From positions 1 through 56,253 of the forward strand of contig JADZCA010000109.1 of the NCBI GenBank assembly GCA_020851795.1: 56,253 bases of DNA, read 5' to 3'. Under the pieces are notes generated by a model. It did not search any database and was not told the origin of the DNA. It saw nothing but the letters and a program-made list of their open reading frames with translations. Each line of letters begins with the position of its first letter. Within the stretch, counting starts at the first letter, position 1. This DNA comes from Planctomycetota bacterium. Its GTDB lineage: Bacteria; Planctomycetota; PLA2; JAEUHO01. Positions 1 to 7,614 of this stretch are shown here, one piece after another. Both the position numbers and the translations under genes were made by a program.

Positions 1-152
1 GTGTCCCAAGAACACGCGGTCGTCGGTGAAACCCCGCGCCCGACGACCCTGCATCGGCCCCGACCGCGGGACGCCGCTCGGTCGGTCCACGAAGCCCCTC
101 GTCTTTCGTGGGAAATCCGGGCTGAGCCCGGATTTCCCACGAGCCGACGAGG
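1..152. repeat. Dispersed repeat, copy 1, with a large hairpin
   Basis: Positions 107-122 and 126-141 are perfect 16-base complements around a 3-base loop, and 97-103 pairs with 146-152 outside them. The outer arms, CCTCGTCTTTCGTG (97-110) and CACGAGCCGACGAGG (138-152), recur at 48024-48037 and 47829-47843 in the opposite order. Bases 1-96 also resemble the stretch just before 48024 (for example AGAACACGC followed by GTCGTCG in both). This marks a dispersed repeat family cut by the window edge. I see no convincing gene in 1-185. Confidence 0.75.
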
Positions 153-185
153 TCGGGGCCCGCCGCGTCCGTCGCCCGCGCGCCG

Positions 186-977
186 TCAACGCGGCGCGGG
201 GCCCTCTTCGGCGAGCCGGTTGACCAGCGACGCGACGTAGCCCGCGCCGAAGCCGTTGTCCACGTTGACCACGGTGACGTTGGGCGCGCACGAGTTGAGC
301 ATCGCGAGCAGCGTCGTCACGCCGCCGAGGTTCATCCCGTAGCCCGCGCTCGTGGGCACGGCGACGACGGGGCGGTCCACGAGCCCGCCGACGACGCTCG
401 CGAGCGCGCCCTCCATGCCGGCGACCACGACGAGCACGCGCGCCGCGCGGATGCGCTCGTGGCGCGACAGCAGCCGGTGCAGCCCCGCGACGCCGACGTC
501 GTAGATGGTCTCGGGCGCCTCGCCGAGCGCCTCCGCGGTGACGCGCGCCTCCTCGGCGATGGGCACGTCGGCGGTGCCGGCGGTCACGATCGCCACCCCC
601 CGCCTCCCGGGGCCCTTCTCCCCCCGCGTCACCGTGACCGCCCGCGCGCGGGCGTGGTGCACGGCGTCGGGGACGGCCTCGAGCAGGCGCGCGAGCCCCG
701 CGCCCTCGACGCGCGTGACGAGGAGGCGCTCGCTGCGGGCGAGGATCTCGCGGGCGATGCGCGCGAGGTCGTCGGGCGTCTTGCCCGGCGCGTAGACGAC
801 CTCGGGGAAGCCGCAGCGCAGCGCGCGGTGGTGGTCCACGACCGCGACGGCGGTGCCGTCGGCGCCGTGCGTCGGCGGCGCGTGCGGGAGCGCCGCGAGG
901 CGGTCCGCGGCCGTCGCGACGTCGGTCTCGCCGCGGCGGACGGCGTCGAGCAGCGCGAGGAGGCGGGCGCGGTCCAT
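186..977 (-). CDS. larB: LarB, nickel-pincer cofactor biosynthesis (P2CMN synthase)
   Basis: A 263-residue protein matching the LarB family along its length. The C-terminal part (about residues 120-255) is a PurE-like domain with GRRGVAIVTAGTADVP, then AGMEGALASVVGGL and TSAGYGMNLGG. In the known pathway LarB carboxylates the pyridinium ring of nicotinate adenine dinucleotide and releases AMP, giving P2CMN, the first step towards the nickel-pincer nucleotide of lactate racemase-like enzymes. The next genes, larC and larE, are not in the window and may lie beyond the left edge or elsewhere. The ATG at 977 has no clear ribosome site; a weak -10-like TTCGAT lies 6 nt upstream. Family call is firm; substrate role follows from the family. 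Confidence 0.9.
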   Translation of the reverse strand: MDRARLLALLDAVRRGETDVATAADRLAALPHAPPTHGADGTAVAVVDHHRALRCGFPEVVYAPGKTPDDLARIAREILARSERLLVTRVEGAGLARLLEAVPDAVHHARARAVTVTRGEKGPGRRGVAIVTAGTADVPIAEEARVTAEALGEAPETIYDVGVAGLHRLLSRHERIRAARVLVVVAGMEGALASVVGGLVDRPVVAVPTSAGYGMNLGGVTTLLAMLNSCAPNVTVVNVDNGFGAGYVASLVNRLAEEGPAPR

Positions 978-1040
978 GCCGCCATCGAACCACGGGGCGC
1001 GGGCCCGCCCGCCCCGCGTCCGACCGCCCCCCGCGGGGGC

Positions 1041-1046
1041 TACACT
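1041..1046 (+). promoter_or_regulatory. -10-like TACACT
   Basis: TACACT ends 8 nt before the ATG at 1055, with no ribosome site between, so transcription would start at or next to the start codon. No good -35 match is visible. Confidence 0.45.
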
Positions 1047-1054
1047 CCCCCGCC

Positions 1055-1750
1055 ATGACCGCGCCGCCCCTCGACGTCGAGAAGGTCCTCCGCGAGTTCT
1101 CGGGGGAGGTCCCGCTCTTCGCGCTGCCGAGCCTCGTGCTGCTGCCCGACGTCGTGGCGCCGCTGCTCATCTTCGAGGACCGCTACCGCGCGATGACGGC
1201 GGACGCGCTCGAGGGCGAGCGGCTGGTCGGCATGGCACTGCTCAAGCCGGGCTGGGAGACGGCCTACGAGGGCAACCCGCCGCTCTACGACCACCTCTGC
1301 GTCGGGTCGATCGTGTCGCACGAGAAGCTCCCCGACGGGCGCTACAAGCTGCTGCTCTACGGCGCGTTCCGGGCGCGGGTGCTCGAGGAGACGCAGCAGG
1401 TCCCCTACCGCCGCGCGCGCGTCGAGGTGCTGCGCGACACGGTGGCGGCCGACCGCGCCGACGAGCTCGACGAGCGGCTCCACGCGGTGCTCGACCGGAT
1501 GCCGGGGCGGCGCGGGCGCGTCGGCCGCCTGCGGATGCTCGCGACGCAGGTGCGCGGCGGCGGCGGCGGGCCCGGCCGGCTGGCCGACGCCGCGGCCGAG
1601 GCCGCCGAGCTGCCGCCGCAGGACCGCTACCGCGTGCTCGCCGAGGGCGACGTGCTCGCGCGCCTCGACCTCATCCTCGAGGCGCTCGAGGCGCGCGCGC
1701 GCCGCGGCGACGACGAGCTCCCGCCGCGCGCCGACGCGACGCTGAACTGA
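1055..1750 (+). CDS. Lon protease substrate-binding (LAN) domain protein
   Basis: 231 residues. About residues 15-200 match the stand-alone Lon N-terminal (PF02190-type) domain: a PLFALPSLVLLPDVVAPLLI opening, the conserved EDRYRAM, the ICxGS-like LCVGSIVSHEKLPDGRYKLLL strand pair, then a helical tail. There is no AAA+ or protease domain, so this is not a Lon protease. Stand-alone copies are common beside unrelated genes and their job is poorly known; a substrate-adaptor or protein-binding role is inferred. Residues 168-178 form a glycine-rich linker unusual for the family. The start is set by the ATG just after a -10-like hexamer. It is divergent from larB, with only 77 bp between starts. 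Confidence 0.85.
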   Translation: MTAPPLDVEKVLREFSGEVPLFALPSLVLLPDVVAPLLIFEDRYRAMTADALEGERLVGMALLKPGWETAYEGNPPLYDHLCVGSIVSHEKLPDGRYKLLLYGAFRARVLEETQQVPYRRARVEVLRDTVAADRADELDERLHAVLDRMPGRRGRVGRLRMLATQVRGGGGGPGRLADAAAEAAELPPQDRYRVLAEGDVLARLDLILEALEARARRGDDELPPRADATLN

Positions 1751-1818
1751 CGCGCACGGACGCGGCGGGCGACGGACGCGCGCCGCGCGAGCACGGCCCG
1801 GCGGGCGCCGCGGGCGCG

Positions 1819-2520
1819 TCAACCGCGAACGTAGCCCGCGATCGCGAACCCGGCGCCGACGACGAGCACGACGGCGACGAGCACGGACAGCCAGCGGCGC
1901 CCCCACCGCGGCGAGAAGAACCCGGCGAGCAGGGCGACCGCGCCTCCGATCGCCGCGACCGAGACGCCGCTCGACAGCTCGAAGGCGAGCCGCCCCGTCT
2001 CCTCGCGCGCCGACTGCGACATCCCCAGCAGCAGCAGCCCAGCGAAGCCGCCGAGCACGAGGCCGAACGCGATCACGAGCCCGCCGAGCAGCGCGCCCGT
2101 CGGCCGGAGCCGCCCGAGGAACAGCGCCAGCGCGAGGAGCCCGGCTCCCCAGGGGAGCAGCCCGCCTACGCGGGCGAAGAGCGAGAAGCCTCGGCGTTCC
2201 TCGGGCGAGCTCGACGACGACTCGCGGTCGACCGCAAGCTGCGCCGCGGCGGCGAGGTCGAATCCCGTGAGCATCTCCTCGAGGGCGAAGCGGCGGGCGA
2301 CGTCGGCCGCGCGCCCCTCGAGCCCCTCGCGGCGGATCTGCTCGTCGATGTCGGCGCGCGAGTAGCGCGCGAGGCCGAGCCGCTCGCGCGACGCCGAGTC
2401 CGGGTGGATCCACGGCAGCATCCACGCCACGAGCACCGCCGCGAGCCCGAGCGCGGCGAGGAGCGTGGCGAACGACATGCCGCGCCGCGGCGGGGCAGCG
2501 TCGGGGGCGAGCGGGTCCAT
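1819..2520 (-). CDS. Four-helix membrane protein, unknown
   Basis: 233 residues with four likely membrane segments: about 17-36, 108-128, 132-153 and 184-230 (the last probably two helices around SPRWGRRW). Between the first and second is a soluble stretch of about 70 residues rich in Arg/Glu. No enzyme motif is visible and I do not recognise a family. The ATG at 2520 is preceded by GGAGG at good spacing, which supports this start. The next gene upstream on this strand is the DUF309 gene, 75 bp away with a large inverted repeat between, so the two are probably separate units. Confidence 0.7.
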   Translation of the reverse strand: MDPLAPDAAPPRRGMSFATLLAALGLAAVLVAWMLPWIHPDSASRERLGLARYSRADIDEQIRREGLEGRAADVARRFALEEMLTGFDLAAAAQLAVDRESSSSSPEERRGFSLFARVGGLLPWGAGLLALALFLGRLRPTGALLGGLVIAFGLVLGGFAGLLLLGMSQSAREETGRLAFELSSGVSVAAIGGAVALLAGFFSPRWGRRWLSVLVAVVLVVGAGFAIAGYVRG

Positions 2521-2544
2521 CGAGGTCCTCCGGGTGCCGAAGCC

Positions 2545-2577
2545 GTTGTTGTCACGCGCCGCGCGCGTGAAAACAAC
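2545..2577. terminator. 15-bp inverted repeat between two minus-strand genes
   Basis: 2545-2559 and 2563-2577 pair with one mismatch around a 3-base loop. The repeat sits downstream of the DUF309 gene and upstream of the membrane-protein gene. It lacks a clear U-tract in the minus direction, so a terminator role is likely but an operator for the downstream gene is possible. Confidence 0.5.
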
Positions 2578-2595
2578 TTTCCTGGCACCGCGCGG

Positions 2596-3039
2596 TCACT
2601 CGTCGGGCGGCAGCGGCGCGCGCACGACGCCGTCGCGGTAGGTCAGCGTCGGGAACGGAGGGCGGTCGGGCCCGCCCATCGGCGCGCCGGCGGCGACGCG
2701 CGCGCCGAAGGCGAACCACGGCGCGAGGTCGGCGGCGAGCCGCGCGCCGTCGAGGCCGTGCGTCTCGCCCGCGTAGCCCGCCGTCTTCTCGGCCGCCGAC
2801 CGCATCAGCTTGCTGAAGCCGCTCGACGTGCCGTGCAACACGTGGTGGAAGCCGGCCGCGACCTGGATCAGGCCCTGCAGCCAGAGGCGGTGCGCCCCCT
2901 CGGCCTCGTGCCAGATCGTCTCCCAGTCCTCGTGGGACTCGAAGAAGCGGCCCGCATTGAAGTGCTCCACCGCGCGGTCGAAGAGCCCGCGGACCCGCTC
3001 CGGCGTGAGGAAGCCCGCGGCGTCGCGACCGTCGTCCAT
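2596..3039 (-). CDS. DUF309 family protein
   Basis: 147 residues with the DUF309 (PF03745) signature near residues 20-65: a helix with EHFNAGRFFESHEDWETIW, then WLQGLIQVAAGFHH. This is an all-helical family of small cytosolic proteins of unknown function, widespread in bacteria and plastids; the conserved His/Glu residues (FESHE, AGFHH) suggest metal or ligand binding, but this is inference. The length is normal. The ATG at 3039 is the first plausible start; no ribosome site is visible. It is divergent from the dehydrogenase at 3135. Confidence 0.82.
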   Translation of the reverse strand: MDDGRDAAGFLTPERVRGLFDRAVEHFNAGRFFESHEDWETIWHEAEGAHRLWLQGLIQVAAGFHHVLHGTSSGFSKLMRSAAEKTAGYAGETHGLDGARLAADLAPWFAFGARVAAGAPMGGPDRPPFPTLTYRDGVVRAPLPPDE

Positions 3040-3101
3040 GCCGGGAGGGTGCCACGACGGCGGCGGCGCGCACGGATCGAGGCGGGCCCCGCTCCGACCG
3101 C

Positions 3102-3107
3102 TATCCT
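3102..3107 (+). promoter_or_regulatory. -10-like TATCCT
   Basis: TATCCT lies 27 nt upstream of the ATG at 3135; the short leader contains GGAG (in CCCCGGAGCC) as ribosome site. Identical TATCCT boxes stand before 4273 and 45483. Confidence 0.45.
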
Positions 3108-3134
3108 CCGCCTCCCCCCGCCCCGGAGCCCCCC

Positions 3135-4163
<1,029 letters not shown>

Positions 4164-4237
4164 GCCCGCGGGGCCCGACCCGCCCCCGAACCGCAATCCG
4201 TCCGCGGCGGCGGCGCCCCCTCCGGCGCCCCGGCGCG

Positions 4238-4243
4238 TATCCT
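4238..4243 (+). promoter_or_regulatory. -10-like TATCCT
   Basis: TATCCT 29 nt upstream of the ATG at 4273, with GGAG in the leader; same layout as at 3102. Confidence 0.45.
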
Positions 4244-4272
4244 CCATCGTCCCCCGTCGCCGGAGCCCTTCG

Positions 4273-4707
4273 ATGCCGTACCCCGAGGAGATGGTCGCCC
4301 CGATGCGCGCCGAGCTGACGCGGCTCGGCGTGGACGAGCTGCGCACGGCGGCCGACGTCGAGCGGTTCGCCAAGGAGACGAAGGGCACGGCGCTGCTCGT
4401 CGTCAACTCGGTGTGCGGCTGCGCCGCCGGCGGCGCGCGGCCGGCGGTGTCGCTCGCGCTGCGCCACGCCGTGCGGCCCGACCGGACCGTGACGGTGTTC
4501 GCCGGCCAGGACGTCGAGGCGACCGCCCGGGCCCGCGCGATGTTCCCCGAGTACCCGCCGAGCAGCCCGAGCATGGCGCTGCTCAAGGACGGCAAGGTCG
4601 TCCACTTCGTGCCACGGCACATGATCGAGGGGCGCGACGGCAAGACGATCGCCACCGACCTCGTCGCGGCCTTCGAGAAGCACTGCGCCAAGCCCGCCGC
4701 CCGCTGA
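4273..4707 (+). CDS. BrxA/BrxB-family bacilliredoxin
   Basis: 144 residues matching the BrxA/BrxB (former DUF1094, YphP/YqiW) family over its full length. The redox motif is in NSVCGCAAGGARPAV near residues 42-56, with the family's Cys-Gly-Cys. GQDVEATARAR, YPPSSPSMALLKDGKVV and HMIEGRD complete the thioredoxin-like fold. In Firmicutes these proteins remove bacillithiol from mixed disulfides; the host may use another low-molecular thiol, so the partner is unknown here. Cytosolic. The next gene starts 4 nt after the stop, so the two are probably co-transcribed. Confidence 0.9.
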   Translation: MPYPEEMVAPMRAELTRLGVDELRTAADVERFAKETKGTALLVVNSVCGCAAGGARPAVSLALRHAVRPDRTVTVFAGQDVEATARARAMFPEYPPSSPSMALLKDGKVVHFVPRHMIEGRDGKTIATDLVAAFEKHCAKPAAR

Positions 4708-4711
4708 ATCC

Positions 4712-4996
4712 GTGGGCACCTTCCACCACGACACGCACCCGCTGCACGGGATCACCTGCGTGCTCGACACGGCGGGCCCGCGGCTCTACGTGGGCCGGCT
4801 GCACGAGGCCGACGCGCGCACGGTGCTGCTGCACGACGCCGACGTCTTCGACGAGGTCGCCGGCGGGCCGACCAAGGCGCAGTACCTCGCCCGCGCCGCG
4901 GCGGTCGGCGTCTGGCCGCGCCACCGCTCGCTCGCCGTGGACGCCGCCGAGGTGACGTCGGTGCGCCGCCTCGGCGACGTCGCCGTCGGCGGCTGA
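4712..4996 (+). CDS. Small conserved protein of unknown function
   Basis: 94 residues starting from GTG 4 nt after the bacilliredoxin stop. Sequence features: an N-terminal FHHDTHPLHGITCVLDT, a likely beta strand RLYVGR, and LLHDADVFDE. It is rich in His and Asp near the N terminus, which could bind metal. No signal peptide and no membrane helix. I recall similar short unannotated proteins but no function. The tight spacing suggests translational coupling with the bacilliredoxin and perhaps a redox-related role; that is inference. Confidence 0.65.
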   Translation: MGTFHHDTHPLHGITCVLDTAGPRLYVGRLHEADARTVLLHDADVFDEVAGGPTKAQYLARAAAVGVWPRHRSLAVDAAEVTSVRRLGDVAVGG

Positions 4997-5059
4997 CGCA
5001 CGCGGTCGGGGCGCGGGCGTGGCCCACCCGGGTGGTGCTCGGCGACGTCACCCTTCTAA

Positions 5060-5102
5060 ACAACTATATCGTTGTGCAGGCAGTTTCTTGCGTGGTGATA
5101 TT
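5060..5102 (+). promoter_or_regulatory. AT-rich promoter/operator region of the cytochrome gene
   Basis: In otherwise GC-rich DNA this stretch holds an inverted repeat ACAAC-N6-GTTGT (5060-5075) and a candidate promoter TTGTGC (5072-5077), 18 nt, TGATAT (5096-5101) with TG just upstream as an extended -10. It would give a leader of about 230 nt before the ATG at 5340. Confidence 0.4.
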
Positions 5103-5118
5103 CCACACCGGATGCGGA

Positions 5119-5309
5119 CCTCCGCGCACGGAGGCCCGGGGTTGCACGCGACACGGGTGTCGCGTGCGCGGCGGCCTGCGGTGCTCGCGGGCCGGCGGCG
5201 TCGTGGAGCCGCCCCGCGCCGGGGCCCGCGGAACGCTCCGTGCCGCGGGCCGCCGTTTGCTCCGGATCCGGCATCGGGCCGCCCTGCCGCGGGACCCGTC
5301 CGGTCCCGC
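5119..5309 (+). other. Structured 5' leader with three hairpins
   Basis: Three perfect stems lie between the candidate promoter and the start codon: 5119-5124/5129-5134 (6 bp), 5144-5154/5157-5167 (11 bp, 2-base loop) and 5289-5296/5302-5309 (8 bp). The last ends 17 nt before the GGAGG ribosome site at 5327-5331. No known riboswitch class is recognised. Confidence 0.5.
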
Positions 5310-5339
5310 CGGGCCCCGGCCCGCGCGGAGGACCGTGCG

Positions 5340-7481
5340 ATGACGATCCGGCGGTTGCGGAGTCGTTCGTGGGCGATGGGGTGCCTCGTGGGGGCCGCGT
5401 TCGCCACCGGGTGCGGAGGCGGAGGCGGTGGTGGAGGAGGCCCGGACGTCCCCGCCCCGGCGACCGGGGACCACACCGCGATCGTGCTGCGCGACCGACT
5501 GGGGCAGCCGATCGCGCTGGGCTCGAAGGAGCCCTACAGCCCGCGCGAGACGTGCGGCGGCTGCCACGACGTGGACGCGATGGCGAACGCCTACCACTTC
5601 CAGCAGGGCCGCACGACCGCCGCGGGCACGATCCAGACGAAGTCGGACTTCTACGGTGACAACCGTCCCTGGCTGGGGTCCGACGGCATGTACGGGAAGT
5701 GGTGACCCCCGTCGGCCGACAGCAGCCAGTTGGCTGCGAAGGACAACGCGCGCGCGTCCGACATCGACAAGACCTCGTTCTGGTGGACGGGGATGTGCGG
5801 CGCCTGCCATCCGGGCGGTGGCCCCTCGGAGTTCGACCGCGACGGCCGCAAGTACTTCGACGTCGCGACCGGGAAGTTCGGGTACGAGTCGCTGGGCAAG
5901 GCCGCCGCGGACGTCCTGCTCGACGGCGACTACGCCGAGGTGTCCAACGTCAATGGCGCGCTGCGCGCCGCACCGTGGGACAAGACCGGCGTCGCGGAGG
6001 CCGACTGCCTGTTCTGCCACCGTGCCGACCGCACGGTGACGAGCGGCAAGAACATGAACTGGATCTGGCGCGCGGCCTCGCTGCGGGGCAAGGACGCCCT
6101 CGTCGACTCCGGTGGCGGCCCCGTCCCGGGCTACGCCGCGGCGGCGACCGCGGCGCAGGGCTGGTTCAGCGCCATCGCGCTGAACCCGAGCGTGCCCGCG
6201 GGCCAACCGCCGCAAGCGACCTCGCTCGACATCAGCTACCAACCCGGCGTGGACGCCGGGACGCTCCTCGTCGAACCCGACCAGACGCTGCGGCTCGCGC
6301 CGACGGCGATCTCGGCGGTCCCGACCGACTACGCGTGCTGGGGCTGCCACATCACGCCCGAGGTGCGCAAGCGCGGCCGCGTGTGGTTCGACGCGACCAA
6401 GGACGTCCACTACGCCGGCTTCAACCGGCTCCGCGACGCCGACCCGAGCAACGACGTGCCGGCGACCGCCAGCACCGCGTGCACGCGGTGCCACCCCTCG
6501 GGCGCCGACCACAACATCGCGAAGGGCAACACGACGCTCGGCACCGCGCGCGACGACACCGACTTCGCCGGGTTCCGCACGTGCCGCGACTGTCACTTGC
6601 GCGACAGCCCGTTGCGCGACCCGGAGGCGCCGGTCGTCGACACCCGGCCGGGCGGCGAGGAGCGCCTGCGCGCGCACCAGGTCGTGCGTCACCTCGACCT
6701 GCTCTCGTGCGACGTCTGCCACATCCCGTTCAAGACGGACCCCGCGGACATGGTGATCGACATGGCCACCACCGGCCAGACGCCGATCCTGAGCACGCAG
6801 AAGTTCCTGTCGGCCGACCCGCTCGACCCGACCGCGACGGACAAGACGCGGTGGTACCCGTCGTTCACCTGGAAGAAGGACCAGGACGGGGTGCTGCGCC
6901 TCTTCCCGATGAAGGTGTTGCTCACCGCGTGGTGGGGCGAGTGGGACCGCAACGGCACGCCCGCCGACCTCAGCGACGACCGGATCGCCCCGATCCCGCT
7001 CTGGCGCGTGCGAGGCGTGACGGCCGGTGCCCCGCTCGCGGGGGCCGCCGACGACACCGGCGACGGCACCAAGGAGGTGAACACGCCGGCCGAGATCGCG
7101 CTCTACATCGCCGCGCTGCGCGGCAACGACCGCTACGGCGTGCCCGTCGCGCTCAACCCGGTCCTCGTCAAGGGCGGCAAGGTCTACCACGACGACGGCG
7201 CCGGAGGCGTCGCGCACTTCGAGGTGGAGGGATCGGGCATCAAGACCGAGTCCGCCCACCCCTTCGCGGCCGACCACAACGTGCTGCCCGCGTCGGAGGC
7301 GCTGGGGAGCTTCGCCGGCGCGGCGGGGTGCGCCGAGTGCCACAAGACGATGAACGGCAACCAGCCGACCCGGGTGTTCGACCGCAAGATCCTCGTGGAC
7401 CCGTGGGGCGAGGACGGCAAGCCCGTCTACAAGACCGTGCGCGAGCTGGTCCTCCTGCCCCGGGGGCTTGATCCGTGGTGA
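5340..7481 (+). CDS. Octaheme c-type cytochrome lipoprotein with in-frame TGA (candidate selenoprotein)
   Basis: Read through one TGA at codon 122 (5703-5705), this frame gives a 713-residue protein. It has a lipoprotein signal (FATGC near residue 25), a glycine run, and eight CxxCH heme sites: CGGCH (Cys72) before the TGA; CGACH (Cys153), CLFCH, CWGCH, CTRCH, CRDCH, CDVCH and CAECH (Cys664) after it. The frame is unchanged across the TGA, and the downstream part has no signal peptide and no ribosome site at its first possible start (TTG 5730). A hairpin begins 16 nt after the TGA. Start: ATG with GGAGG 8 nt upstream. Multiheme lipoproteins of this kind carry electrons across or outside the outer membrane. 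From memory, Geobacter extK/extL were reinterpreted as one selenocysteine-containing multiheme gene; I could not check this and do not claim orthology. Alternatives: a nonsense mutation or a sequence error. No electron-transfer partner genes are adjacent. Confidence 0.85.
5703..5737 (+). promoter_or_regulatory. Candidate bacterial SECIS element after in-frame TGA
   Basis: TGA at 5703-5705 is followed after 16 nt by GCAGCCAGTTGGCTGC (5722-5737), a perfect 6-7 bp stem closing on an AGTT/GT loop. The loop G falls at +24 from the TGA. Known bacterial SECIS elements put a short stem with a GU-containing apical loop within roughly 16-37 nt of the UGA, so placement and loop fit. A nearer palindrome, GTCGGCCGAC (5711-5720), could compete with it. 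Confidence 0.6.
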
Positions 7482-7513
7482 CCGGCTGAGCCCGGACCCA
7501 CCCCGTGGCGCCC

Positions 7514-7545
7514 GAGCGGCCCTCGCCCCGCGGCGGGGGCCGCTC
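7514..7545 (+). terminator. Hairpin terminator after the cytochrome gene
   Basis: 7514-7522 and 7537-7545 are perfect 9-base complements with further pairing inside, 32 nt after the stop codon, followed by TCTGT rather than a long T-run. Confidence 0.6.
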
Positions 7546-7599
7546 TCTGTCGGTGCGGGACGTGCGTCGGCCGGCCGGGCCCGCGGCGGTCGGCTCGAT

Positions 7600-7605
7600 T
7601 ACGAT
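7600..7605 (+). promoter_or_regulatory. -10-like TACGAT
   Basis: TACGAT ends 9 nt before the GTG at 7615, without a ribosome site: a leaderless arrangement. Confidence 0.45.
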
Positions 7606-7614
7606 CCCGGGCCC

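Noticed and set aside
1..240. Open frame at the window start
   Set aside because: Covers a palindromic hairpin and the antisense end of larB; Arg/Pro-rich and without a family.
5340..5705. Frameshift in the cytochrome gene
   Set aside because: The frame before and after the TGA is identical, so no insertion or deletion is needed.
5730..7481. Downstream half of the cytochrome as a separate gene starting at TTG
   Set aside because: No ribosome site, no signal peptide although hemes require export, and same frame as the upstream half. Read-through of the TGA explains it better.
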